From Arsenicicoccus sp. oral taxon 190 (GTDB lineage: Bacteria > Actinomycetota > Actinomycetes > Actinomycetales > Dermatophilaceae), in the NCBI RefSeq assembly GCF_001189535.1, contig NZ_CP012070.1, positions 3,461,272 to 3,525,271 on the forward strand: a DNA stretch of 64,000 nt, given 5' to 3'. A model generated the notes under the pieces. That model had not been told where the DNA came from, ran no database searches, and saw only the letters and a list, made by a program, of their open reading frames with translations. A program made the position numbers and the translations under genes. This document shows positions 35,080-45,427 of this stretch, in pieces (position 1 is the first letter of the stretch; every line of letters starts with the position of its first letter).

Positions 35080-36462
35080 TCAGCCCCGCAGCACGGTGCC
35101 GTCCTCGACGCGACGGGCCTCCCCCTCGTCGGGGAGCGTCACGGCCCCCTGCACGACCACGCGGTCGCCGAAGGTCCAGTCGCCCTCGACGGTCAGCGCG
35201 GTCGCGTCGCGCAGCGAGGGGACGTCCCCGGGGACGCGCTGCTCGAAGTCGCCGATCTTCTTGAAGTGGGCGCTGTCCAGGGATACGACCGGGGCCTTGT
35301 CCACCTGCATCTGCAGGGTGCCGTCCTCGCGCAGGTCGTAGACGTCCGAGCGCAGGAGCATCAGCTCGTTGGTGGTCTTGACCGGCAGGAACCGGGTGCG
35401 GGGCACGGCGATGGCCTGCGCGCCCTCGAAGACCTCGACCGCGGCGCCCATCGCCGACTCCACCTGGTAGACCTCGGGGCTGCTCGGGTCCTTGGGGTCC
35501 ACGGTCTTGACGTTGCGGATCAGCGGCAGGCCGAGGACGCCGTCGCGCTCGGTCAGCACGTCGTGGAGGCGCTGCAGGTCCAGCCACAGGTTGTTGGTGT
35601 GGAAGAAGGGGTGACGGTGCTCGTCGGTGAAGAAGTCCATCTCCTCCTCCGCGGTCTGCGCGGTGTCGCGCAGGATCAGCTGGTCGTCCTCGACGCGGAT
35701 CGCGAGGTGACCGCCCTTGCGGTCCATGGCGGTCCGGCGGCAGACCTCGGCGGCGTAGGGCGCCCCGGAGCTCGCGAACCAGCCGGCGAGGCGCGCGTCG
35801 GGGGCGGCCCCGAGGTTGTCGCCGTTGGAGACCGTCGCGTAACGGAAACCCTTGTCCAGCAAGGCCTCGAGGATCCCGGACGACAGCAGCGAGGGGTAGA
35901 GGTCGCCGTGCCCCGGCGGGCACCACTCCAGGTGCGGGTCGGCCGGCCACTCCACCGGCGCCAGGTCGTCGGTGCGCAGCTTGGGCTCCTGGGACTGCAG
36001 GAAGTCCAGCGGCAGGTCCTCGACCGGAAGGTCCGGGTAGCGCTCCAGCGCGGCCAGGGTGTCGGCCTGGGTGTTGAAGGAGTCCATCAGCAGCAGGGGC
36101 AGCCGCACTCCGTAGCGCTCCCGCGCCGCGAGCACCTGCTGCACCACGATGTCCAGGAACGACTTGCCCTCCCGCACCGGCAGCAACGACTTGGCCCTGG
36201 CCATGCCCATGGACGTGCCGAGCCCGCCGTTGAGCTTGATGATCACGGTCCGGGCGAGCGCCTCACGGGCGGTCTCCTCGTCGACGTCCGCCGACTCCAG
36301 CGTGGGAGGGTCGGTCAGCGGGCGGATCGAGTCCTCCCGGATGACACCGGTCTTCCCGGCCTCCAGCTCGCCGTAGTAGTGGCTGAACACCTCGATCGCC
36401 GTCGGGTTGACGCCGGCGTCGGTCATGACCTGCTTCGCGCGCGCGAGTCCTTCGTGGCTCAT
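35080..36462 (-). CDS. UTP-glucose-1-phosphate uridylyltransferase (UGPase type)
   Basis: This 460-residue nucleotidyltransferase is of the long, eukaryote-like UGPase family. Marks are the nucleotide loop KLNGGLGTSMGM, the PPGHGDLYPSLLSSG motif and a C-terminal left-handed beta-helix part (FKKIGDFEQRVPGDVPSL). It makes UDP-glucose. It is divergent from galK across 71 bases, so the two may share regulation. UDP-glucose is the co-substrate of GalT in galactose use. Confidence 0.93.
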   Translation of the reverse strand: MSHEGLARAKQVMTDAGVNPTAIEVFSHYYGELEAGKTGVIREDSIRPLTDPPTLESADVDEETAREALARTVIIKLNGGLGTSMGMARAKSLLPVREGKSFLDIVVQQVLAARERYGVRLPLLLMDSFNTQADTLAALERYPDLPVEDLPLDFLQSQEPKLRTDDLAPVEWPADPHLEWCPPGHGDLYPSLLSSGILEALLDKGFRYATVSNGDNLGAAPDARLAGWFASSGAPYAAEVCRRTAMDRKGGHLAIRVEDDQLILRDTAQTAEEEMDFFTDEHRHPFFHTNNLWLDLQRLHDVLTERDGVLGLPLIRNVKTVDPKDPSSPEVYQVESAMGAAVEVFEGAQAIAVPRTRFLPVKTTNELMLLRSDVYDLREDGTLQMQVDKAPVVSLDSAHFKKIGDFEQRVPGDVPSLRDATALTVEGDWTFGDRVVVQGAVTLPDEGEARRVEDGTVLRG

Positions 36463-36533
36463 GGGGACAGACTCTCACGGTCACCGCGGGGGTGTGAGAC
36501 TGGGAGCACACCGTCACGGACCGAGGAGACACC

Positions 36534-37709
36534 ATGGCCCACCCCGCCCAGGACCGCGCCGAGCAGACCTTCCGGGAGACCTTCGGGCAGGCACCGCAGG
36601 GCGTGTGGGCCTCCCCGGGACGGGTCAACCTGATCGGGGAGCACACCGACTACAACGACGGCCTGTGCCTGCCCATCGCGCTCCCCCACCGGGCGTATGC
36701 CGCGACCCGGCGCCGCGACGACGACCGGCTGGTGCTCGTCTCCGCCGACCTGCCGCAGAGCCGCACGGAGGTGGACCTCGCCGACGTCGGCCCGGGCACG
36801 CCGGGCGGGTGGGCGGCATACGCCGCGGGTGTGCTGTGGGCGCTGCGCGAGGCGGGCCACGAGGTGCACGGGCTGGACGTCGTGGTGGCCTCGGACGTGC
36901 CGATCGGCGCGGGGCTGTCCTCGTCGGCGGCCCTGGAGGGGTGCGTCGGCGCGGCCGCGTCGGACCTCCTCGGCCTGGGGCTGCTGGAGTCCGACGAGGG
37001 CCGGGCCCGGCTCGCCCAGGTGTGCATGCGCGCCGAGAACGTCATCGCCGAGGCCCCCACCGGCGGGCTCGACCAGGCGGCCGCGATGCGCTGCGCGGAG
37101 GGTCACGCGCTGCTGCTCGACTGCCGCGACGGGTCGACGCGCCTCGTGCCCTTCGACCTGGACGCGCACGACCTGGAGCTGCTCGTCGTCGACACGCGGG
37201 CCACGCACGCCCTCACCGACGGGCAGTACGGCGAGCGGCGCAGTGCCTGCGAGGCCGCCGCGCGGACGCTCGGGATCTCCTCGCTGCGCGAGATCGCGCC
37301 GTCCGAGCTGGAACCGACGCTGGCGCGGCTCGACGACGAGGTGCAGCGCCGGCGCGTGCGGCACGTGGTCACCGAGATCCAGCGGGTGCGGGAGTGCGTG
37401 GCGGCGCTGGCGGCGGGCGAATTCGCCGAGGTGGGGCGGTTGTTCGACGCGTCGCACGAGTCGCTGCGGCACGACTACGAGGTCACCGGGGCCGAGCTGG
37501 ACCTGGTCGCCGACACCGCGCGGGCCGAGGGCGCCCTGGGAGCCCGTATGACGGGCGGCGGCTTCGGCGGCTCCGCCATCGCGCTGGTGCGGCGCGGGAG
37601 CGGGGACCAGGTCGCCGCCGCCGTGGCCCGGGCCTTCGCGGAGGCGGGGCTGGGCGCCCCGCAGCACTTCGTGGCGACGGCGGCGGCGCCGGCGGAGCGG
37701 GTGGTCTGA
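36534..37709 (+). CDS. galK: Galactokinase
   Basis: This 391-residue GHMP kinase phosphorylates galactose. The galactokinase signature ASPGRVNLIGEHTDYNDG, the phosphate loop IGAGLSSSAALE and the third motif MTGGGFGGSAI are intact. GAGGAG lies 6 bases before ATG 36534. The next step of the Leloir pathway (GalT) has only one candidate in this window, the frameshifted DUF4921 gene at 17542. Confidence 0.96.
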   Translation: MAHPAQDRAEQTFRETFGQAPQGVWASPGRVNLIGEHTDYNDGLCLPIALPHRAYAATRRRDDDRLVLVSADLPQSRTEVDLADVGPGTPGGWAAYAAGVLWALREAGHEVHGLDVVVASDVPIGAGLSSSAALEGCVGAAASDLLGLGLLESDEGRARLAQVCMRAENVIAEAPTGGLDQAAAMRCAEGHALLLDCRDGSTRLVPFDLDAHDLELLVVDTRATHALTDGQYGERRSACEAAARTLGISSLREIAPSELEPTLARLDDEVQRRRVRHVVTEIQRVRECVAALAAGEFAEVGRLFDASHESLRHDYEVTGAELDLVADTARAEGALGARMTGGGFGGSAIALVRRGSGDQVAAAVARAFAEAGLGAPQHFVATAAAPAERVV

Positions 37710-37748
37710 GCCGCGGCGAGCCGGCGCGAGCCGCTGCCGCCGCGAGCG

Positions 37749-37811
37749 GCCAGAGCGGTCGCACATCCCACGCCAGGCGCTCGCTGGTGTCGGATCTGCG
37801 ACCACTCTGGC
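37749..37811 (+). repeat. Type 3 palindromic element, copy X
   Basis: The left arm at 37749-37768 (GCCAGAGCGGTCGCAC...) and the right arm at 37792-37811 (...GCGACCACTCTGGC) are complementary at 18 of 20 positions around a 23-base loop. It sits between the galK stop and the DUF559 gene stop and may also act as a terminator for both. A partial, inverted relative lies at 38630-38682 at the other end of the DUF559 gene. Confidence 0.7.
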
Positions 37812-37856
37812 GCCCGTAGGGACGGGTCGGCCGGGCCCCGGGAGGCGGGCGGTCCG

Positions 37857-38614
37857 TCATACGAGCCGGAGGAGCCGCTCCTGGGCGGCGAGCGCCCGGG
37901 TGACCCGCGCGACGACCTCGTCCGGCGCCTGCATGTCGAGCCGGGAGATCTCCTCGACCCGGTAGCCGTGGTCGCGCAGCCGCCGCACCCGGTGCATGTC
38001 CGCCAGCCGCTGCTGGTCGGTCTGGAAGTGGTGGCCACCGTGGCACTCGACGACGAGGCGATGGCGCGGCCAGAGGAAGTCCACGGTCGCCAGCCACGTC
38101 CGTCCTCGACGACCCTGGCGTTGAGCAGCGGCTCGGGCAGCCCCGCCTCGAGCAGGAGCAGCCGGACCCGCGTCTCCATCGGGGACGCCGACCCGGCCCG
38201 GACCAGCGCCAGCGCCGCCCGGGCCCGCGACGCGCCGACCGTGCCGGGGTGGATGGCCTCGGCCAGCCGTGCGACGTCGACACCGCTGCGCCACCCCACC
38301 ACCGCATCCCCCAGGATCACCAGGTCGGTGAGCGTGAGGCTCGCCGCCAGCTGCGCGAAGACATCGGGCCCGCTCACCACGGGCGTGCGCAGCGCAGGCG
38401 TCCTGGTGCCCAGGATGGGGCCGGACCGCCGGTGCGTCCGCACGGTCCCCAGCCTGGTCCGCCCTGCGTCGTGCGCGATCACGTGCAGCCGCGGCCCGGG
38501 CCGCCACTCCCAGTCGCTCACGGTGGGCAGCCCACGCAGCTGCGCGGCCGCCTCGAAGCCGAACGCCCGCCTCCCCCGCAGGACGAGGTCGACGGCCTGC
38601 GCGTCCTCGAGCAC
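37857..38614 (-). pseudogene. DUF559 (Vsr-like nuclease fold) gene, frameshifted
   Basis: The N-terminal part reads GFEAAAQLRGLPTV, LTDLVILGDAVVGW and SPMETRVRLLLLEAGLPEP up to VVEDG. After a frame change near 38098-38104 the C-terminal part continues WLATVDFLWPRHRLVVECHGGHHF to the stop at 37857. Inserting one base at that site would rejoin them. The C-terminal D, E and H residues are those of the DUF559/very-short-patch-repair-like nuclease fold. The usual N-terminal winged-helix part seems to be missing. A GTG at 38653 inside the flanking repeat could extend the frame. Inverted relatives of the type 3 palindrome flank it. Confidence 0.75.
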
Positions 38615-38629
38615 CGTCGCGGGGGGACC

Positions 38630-38682
38630 GCCAGACGTCGGATGTGCGACCACTCTGCGAGCCGCCGCGCGCCGCCAGAGTG
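38630..38682 (-). repeat. Type 3 palindromic element, copy Y
   Basis: GGATGTGCGACCACTCTG at 38640-38657 matches the right arm of copy X. On the minus strand it reads GTGGTCGCACATCC, matching the left arm. The following CACTCTG and CAGAGTG (38651-38682) form a further stem. It lies between the DUF2236 stop and the start of the DUF559 gene. Confidence 0.6.
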
Positions 38683-38689
38683 CTCGGCG

Positions 38690-39529
38690 TCACCCGACGG
38701 CGCTGAGGCCCCACCGGACCAGCCGGGTGCCCACCCCGCCCGCCGCAGCGGCGAGGACGGGCCGCTCCAGCTGCAGCTCGTCCCGCGCCCACCCCGGCAG
38801 GAGGTCGACCGCACCCCGCGCCAGCAGCTGGTAGCCGGGCCGCGCCGCGCGAGGCAGCGGCGGCTCCCGGAGCAGGAAGTCGGCTGCGTCCCGCGCCGCT
38901 AGGGTGGCCCGCAGCTCGGGCCGGTAGGAGGCGAGCGTCTCGTCCAGCTCGCGCACGGTGCCGGGCAGCCCCGTCGCGCCGAGGAGCGTTGCGGAGACGG
39001 CGGTCTGGGCGACATACGTGTCGGCCTCGTCGGGGGTGAGCGGCTGCGCGCCGTGCCGCTGGTGACCGGTGAGGAAGGACCACACCTCGGCGACGTGGAC
39101 CCACCGCAGCAGGTGCGGGTCGCCGGCGCGGTAGGGGCGGCCGAGGTCGTCCTTGCCGCGGACCCGCTCGTGCACGGTCCGGACCGTCGCGATGGCCTGC
39201 TCGGCGTGCTCGATCGTGCCGTACGTGGTCGTCGCCAGGTAGTGGCTGGTGCGCTGCAGCCGGCCCCACGGGTCGCCGCGGTAGCCGCTGTGGCCCGCCA
39301 CCCCGGCCATCGCCGACGGGTGCAGCGACTGCAGCAGCAGCGCGGTGATGCCGGAGGCGAACATCGAGGCGTCCCCGTGCACCCGCCAGATCGGGTCGGC
39401 GGGGGTGAACCACCGCTCGCCGGGGGTGTTCCAGATGCGGTCGTGCGCGGCCACGGCGTCCGCCCCCGCGACCTTCTCGCGCACCGCCTCGCCGATCCGC
39501 CGCTGCAGCAGCTGCAGGCCCTCCGCCAT
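38690..39529 (-). CDS. DUF2236 / MpaB-like oxygenase-family protein
   Basis: This 279-residue protein matches the DUF2236 family related to latex-clearing and mycophenolic-acid MpaB oxygenases. Marks are WRVHGDASMFASGITALLLQSLHPSAMAGVAGHSGYRGDPWGRLQRT and a helical RWVHVAEVWSFLTGH segment with conserved histidines. It probably binds heme, but no substrate can be given. ATG 39529 is chosen; GTG 39541 has a better placed purine tract (GGGGGAG) and is a serious alternative. Confidence 0.85.
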   Translation of the reverse strand: MAEGLQLLQRRIGEAVREKVAGADAVAAHDRIWNTPGERWFTPADPIWRVHGDASMFASGITALLLQSLHPSAMAGVAGHSGYRGDPWGRLQRTSHYLATTTYGTIEHAEQAIATVRTVHERVRGKDDLGRPYRAGDPHLLRWVHVAEVWSFLTGHQRHGAQPLTPDEADTYVAQTAVSATLLGATGLPGTVRELDETLASYRPELRATLAARDAADFLLREPPLPRAARPGYQLLARGAVDLLPGWARDELQLERPVLAAAAGGVGTRLVRWGLSAVG

Positions 39530-39700
39530 GGACGGTGCCACCTCTCCCCCGGCGGGCCGCCGGTGGCCGCCCGGTCGAGCGGGCCGCGACCCGTGACCAC
39601 CATTGTGGGACCCCTGCCGCGACCACGGCGAGATGCGCCCGCACCGGATGCCGCGACGGCAACCCCCTCGGGCGCGGGCGGGCGACATACCTTGGGCGCC

Positions 39701-41038
39701 ATGCCGATCCAGAACCTGTCCGACGCGGGGACGACGCCCGCCCCCACGCTGCGCCGCGCCGTCACCACGACCGGCCTGTTCCTCTTCATCCTCGGGGACG
39801 TGCTGGGCGCAGGCGTCTACGTGCTCGCCGGCAAGATCGCCGCGATCGCGGGCGGCGCCGTGTGGGTGCCGCTGCTGGGCGCGCTGGTCCTGGCGCTGCT
39901 GACCGCGTCGTCCTACGCCGAGCTCGCCACGAAGTACCCTCGTGCCGGCGGGTCCTCGCACTACGCGACCCAGGCCTTCGGTCCGTTCGTCGGGTTCCTG
40001 GTCGGGTTCTGCATGCTCGCGGCCGGCATCGTCTCGGTCGGGGCGCTGGCGCTCGGCTTCGCCGGGGACTACCTGCGCGCGTTCGTCTCGCTGCCGACCC
40101 CGCTGGTGGTGGTGGGTTTCCTGGCTCTGCTCGCGGCCCTCAACGCCCGCGGCATCGCCGAGTCGATCGGCGCCAACGGCGTCGCCACGATCATCGAGGT
40201 GAGCGGTCTGGTGCTCGTGGCCGTCCTCGGCGTGGTGGCCGTGGCCCGCGGCGACGGTGACCTCGGCCGGCTGACCCAGCTGGGGACCGCCGAGCACAGC
40301 CCGACGGCCGCGGTGCTCGCCGGCACCGTGCTCGCCTTCTACTCCTACGCCGGCTTCGAGACCAGCGCCAACGTCGCTGAGGAGGTCAAGGACCCGGCGC
40401 GCTCCTACCCCCGGGCGCTGTTCGCGGCGCTGCTGGTCGCCGGCGTCGTCTACGCCCTCGTCGGCGGCGTCGCGAGCGCGCTGGTCCCCACCGACCAGCT
40501 GGCGGCGTCGAGCGCCCCGCTGCTCGAGGTGGTCCGCATCGGCGGCGGCGTGCCGCCCGTGGTCTTCAGCCTGGTCGCCCTCGTCGCGGTGGCCAACGGC
40601 GCCCTGCTCACCGGCATCATGTCCTCCCGCCTCGCCTTCGGCATGGCGCGCGACGGGCTGCTCCCCGGGGTGCTCCAGCGGGTGCTGCCGCAGCGACGCA
40701 CGCCCTGGGTCGCGATCGTCGTGACCACCGCGCTCTCGCTGCTGCTGGCGCTGACCGGCTCCATCGAGCTGCTCGCCAGCACGATGGTGCTGCTGCTGCT
40801 CGTGGTCTTCGCCGCGGTCAACCTCGCCGTGCTCGCGCTGCGTCGCGACGCGGTGGGGCACCGCCACTTCCGGGCGCCGGCGGTGCTGCCGGTCGCGGGC
40901 CTCGCCTCCTGCCTCCTGCTCGCCACCCAGGTCGAGGCGGACGTATGGCGGTACGGCCTGCCCTTCCTCGCGGTCGGCGCGGCACTGGGGCTCGTGGCGA
41001 CCCGGCGGCGCAGGACGGTCTCGACCAGCAGCGAATGA
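39701..41038 (+). CDS. APC-family amino acid/polyamine permease
   Basis: This 445-residue transporter has 12 helices. Its first helix segment LFLFILGDVLGAGVYVLAGKIAAIAGG carries the GAGVY-type substrate/Na+ motif of APC proteins, and FYSYAGFETSANVAEEVKDPARSYPRAL is the helix 6 region. The substrate is unknown. It is encoded divergently from the DUF2236 gene across 171 bases. ATG 39701 lacks a clear Shine-Dalgarno. Confidence 0.92.
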   Translation: MPIQNLSDAGTTPAPTLRRAVTTTGLFLFILGDVLGAGVYVLAGKIAAIAGGAVWVPLLGALVLALLTASSYAELATKYPRAGGSSHYATQAFGPFVGFLVGFCMLAAGIVSVGALALGFAGDYLRAFVSLPTPLVVVGFLALLAALNARGIAESIGANGVATIIEVSGLVLVAVLGVVAVARGDGDLGRLTQLGTAEHSPTAAVLAGTVLAFYSYAGFETSANVAEEVKDPARSYPRALFAALLVAGVVYALVGGVASALVPTDQLAASSAPLLEVVRIGGGVPPVVFSLVALVAVANGALLTGIMSSRLAFGMARDGLLPGVLQRVLPQRRTPWVAIVVTTALSLLLALTGSIELLASTMVLLLLVVFAAVNLAVLALRRDAVGHRHFRAPAVLPVAGLASCLLLATQVEADVWRYGLPFLAVGAALGLVATRRRRTVSTSSE

Positions 41039-41196
41039 GCACGGCTGGTCACCGGCGACCACGCTGGGCGATCGCGGACGGCGTCGTGGGAGCGGCCAGC
41101 TGAAGACTCCCACGGGCTGCCTTCGGGGTCACTGGGTTGGGCCAATTTCAGGCACCATGTGTTACTAGTGATGACTGAGCGTCGTAGAGTCCCGGC

Positions 41197-42498
41197 ATGA
41201 CCGACTTCTCCCCCTCCCGTCGGGCCCTGCTCGGCGGGGTCGGCGCGGCCGCCGCGGCGCTCGCCCTCCCCCTGTCCTCCGCCACCCCCTCCGCCTCCGC
41301 CGCCGCGGCCCGCAACATGCGCCTCTGGCGCTGCACCGGCAGCGCCCTCGCCGGCGGCGCCCGAGCCGGCACGCGGTACGTCAACGGCACCGTCGTCATG
41401 GGCACCCCCCAGGGACGCACCAGCTACACCGACCCGTATGGCGCCGGCACCGCCCGCACCTACGAGCAGGGCACCTGGACGACGGGCTGGTACACCCCGG
41501 AGTTCGCGATGACCCAGGTGGTCCCGTCGTGGCGGGCGCTCACGCCCGGCGGCACCTTCATCACCGTGTGGCTGCAGGCGATCACCACCACCGGCCGCAC
41601 CACCTCGTGGTTCTCGCTCGGCCGGTGGTCGGAGATGACCGGGGGCTCGCCCCACCGGATGACCGTCGACGGCCAGGGCGACGCCTACGCGACCGTCGCC
41701 ACCGACACGCTCAAGGCGCGCCCCGGCTACGCCTTCCGCGCGTGGCGGATGCAGGTCGCCCTCTACCGCCCCGCGGGCACGACCGCGACCCCCACGGTGA
41801 CGGCCCTCAACGCCATGTCCTCGTCCGTCCCGACCGGGTCCGCCGTCACCGTCCCGATGTCGCCGGTGGGGGTGGGCCGCGGCCGGGTGCTCGCCGTCCC
41901 GACCTACAGCCAGATGATGCACGTCGGTCACTACCCGCAGCTCAACGGCGGCGGTGAGGCCTGGTGCTCCGGCACCTCCACGGCCATGCTGCTGGACTAC
42001 TGGCGGGTGGGCCCGAGCGCCACCGACACCGCGTGGGTCAGCCCGCGCCCGCACACCAACCCCCAGGTCGACCACGCCGTCTCCAAGGTCTTCGACTACG
42101 GCTACGACGGGTCCGGCAACTGGCCCTTCAACACCGCGTATGCCGGCACCCGCGGCCTCGACGCGTTCGTCACCCGGCTGCGCTCGCTCAACGAGGCGGA
42201 GCGGTTCATCGCCGCCGGCATCCCGCTGGCGGTGTCGACGTCGTTCTCGAGCACCCAGCTCACGGGGGCAGGCTTCGGCACCAGCGGCCACCTGATGGTC
42301 ATCGCCGGCTTCGACGGCGCCGGCAACGTCGTCGTCAACGACCCCGCCTCCGGGATGCGGGCGTCCAACGCAGCGGTGCGCAAGACCTACAACCGCGCAC
42401 AGTTCGAGAACGCCTGGGCCCGCTCCGGCGGCACCACCTATGTCATGCGGCCGTTCTCCGTGGCGCTCCCGGCGCGCCCGGCGCAGGCCAACTGGTGA
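41197..42498 (+). CDS. Tat-exported C39-like cysteine peptidase
   Basis: This 433-residue secreted protein starts with a twin-arginine signal (SPSRRALLGGVGAAAAALALPL) cleaved near residues 37-41. The middle 200 residues form a beta-rich domain (WTTGWYTPEFAMTQVVPSW, FITVWLQAIT). The C-terminal C39-like-2 domain carries C257 (GEAWCSGTST), H365 (TSGHLMVIAGF) and N381-D382 (VVVNDPAS), a plausible papain-like catalytic set. No ABC exporter is adjacent, so bacteriocin processing is unlikely. A peptidoglycan or extracellular-protein role is possible. Confidence 0.88.
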   Translation: MTDFSPSRRALLGGVGAAAAALALPLSSATPSASAAAARNMRLWRCTGSALAGGARAGTRYVNGTVVMGTPQGRTSYTDPYGAGTARTYEQGTWTTGWYTPEFAMTQVVPSWRALTPGGTFITVWLQAITTTGRTTSWFSLGRWSEMTGGSPHRMTVDGQGDAYATVATDTLKARPGYAFRAWRMQVALYRPAGTTATPTVTALNAMSSSVPTGSAVTVPMSPVGVGRGRVLAVPTYSQMMHVGHYPQLNGGGEAWCSGTSTAMLLDYWRVGPSATDTAWVSPRPHTNPQVDHAVSKVFDYGYDGSGNWPFNTAYAGTRGLDAFVTRLRSLNEAERFIAAGIPLAVSTSFSSTQLTGAGFGTSGHLMVIAGFDGAGNVVVNDPASGMRASNAAVRKTYNRAQFENAWARSGGTTYVMRPFSVALPARPAQANW

Positions 42499-42526
42499 GC
42501 CGGTGACGGCGGACCCCCGCTGCCTG

Positions 42527-42571
42527 CACGCCCGTGGCCCCCGACTCCGCGAGTCGGGGGCCACGGGCGTG
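42527..42571. terminator. Perfect 21-bp hairpin between convergent genes
   Basis: The arms at 42527-42547 and 42551-42571 are perfectly complementary over 21 bp (CACGCCCGTGGC.../...GCCACGGGCGTG) around a CGC loop. It lies between the C39-like peptidase and icd stops and should terminate both transcripts. No U-tract follows. Confidence 0.85.
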
Positions 42572-42603
42572 ACGGCATACGGGCCGGGCTGTGCCCGCCC
42601 CGC

Positions 42604-44826
<2,223 letters not shown>

Positions 44827-44877
44827 GTCGTCTCCAAAGTCGTCGGTGTCGCGGGTCGGCGCCCTGTCCTCGACCAC

Positions 44878-44899
44878 GATATCTCAACGTCGAGATATC
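44878..44899. promoter_or_regulatory. Operator-like palindrome upstream of icd
   Basis: GATATCTC (44878-44885) and GAGATATC (44892-44899) form a perfect 8-bp inverted repeat around AACGTC. It is AT-rich compared with its surroundings and lies 52-73 bases before the icd ATG, a fitting place for a transcription factor site. I cannot name the regulator. Confidence 0.6.
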
Positions 44900-44999
44900 T
44901 TCGCGGGCTGGCCTCGGTGCAAGCGTCGCCCCAGCCTATCCACGCCGTATGCCGCCCCACTGCGCGGGGGGCGAGGGCCCGGGCACCGACCTGGCCGCG

Positions 45000-45365
45000 T
45001 CAGGCGCCGGGCTCGAGGATGCAGAACTCGTTGCCCTCGGGGTCCGCCATGACGGCCCAGCCGAGGTCGTGACGGCGGTCGTCGGCGAGGGTGGCACCGA
45101 GCTGCAGGGCGCGGGCGACCTGCTCGTCCCGGGTGGACCCGTCGGGGACGAGGTCCATGTGGGCCCGGTTCTTGACCTGCTTGGCGTCGGGGACCCGGTA
45201 GAACAGGACGGTCCAGCCGTGCGGGCTGACGAGGTAGCACTCGTCGGAGCCGGGGTGGTAGCTGTCGGGCTCCTGGACGTCCCACCCGAGGAGCCGGCGC
45301 CAGAACTCGGCGACGGCGTGGGGGTCGAGGGCGTCCCAGGTGGTGTGGGACAGGCGAAGCGACAT
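45000..45365 (-). CDS. VOC-superfamily (glyoxalase-like) protein
   Basis: This 121-residue protein has the two beta-alpha-beta units of the vicinal-oxygen-chelate fold. Marks are HTTWDALDPHAVAEFWRRLLGW at the start, VKNRAHMDLVP with a histidine metal ligand in the middle and MADPEGNEFCILEPG with a glutamate ligand at the end. GGAGAG lies 5 bases before ATG 45365. No specific reaction can be given; relatives include resistance and glyoxalase-like proteins. Confidence 0.9.
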   Translation of the reverse strand: MSLRLSHTTWDALDPHAVAEFWRRLLGWDVQEPDSYHPGSDECYLVSPHGWTVLFYRVPDAKQVKNRAHMDLVPDGSTRDEQVARALQLGATLADDRRHDLGWAVMADPEGNEFCILEPGA

Positions 45366-45427
45366 GGGCTCTCTCCTTCTGGTGGGGTTGTGGAGGTGGG
45401 ATCAGGCTGTGGTGTCAGGCCGTAGTT

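Noticed and set aside
33523..36633. A 1036-residue open frame on the plus strand opposite the 2H phosphoesterase, trpS and UGPase genes
   Set aside because: It is antisense to three genes with clear family motifs, has a Gly/Arg/His/Asp-rich composition without domains, and is the expected third-position shadow in high-GC DNA.
41197..42498. Bacteriocin maturation or export by a C39 peptidase
   Set aside because: The protein is Tat-exported and lacks ABC exporter domains; no leader-peptide gene or transporter is adjacent.
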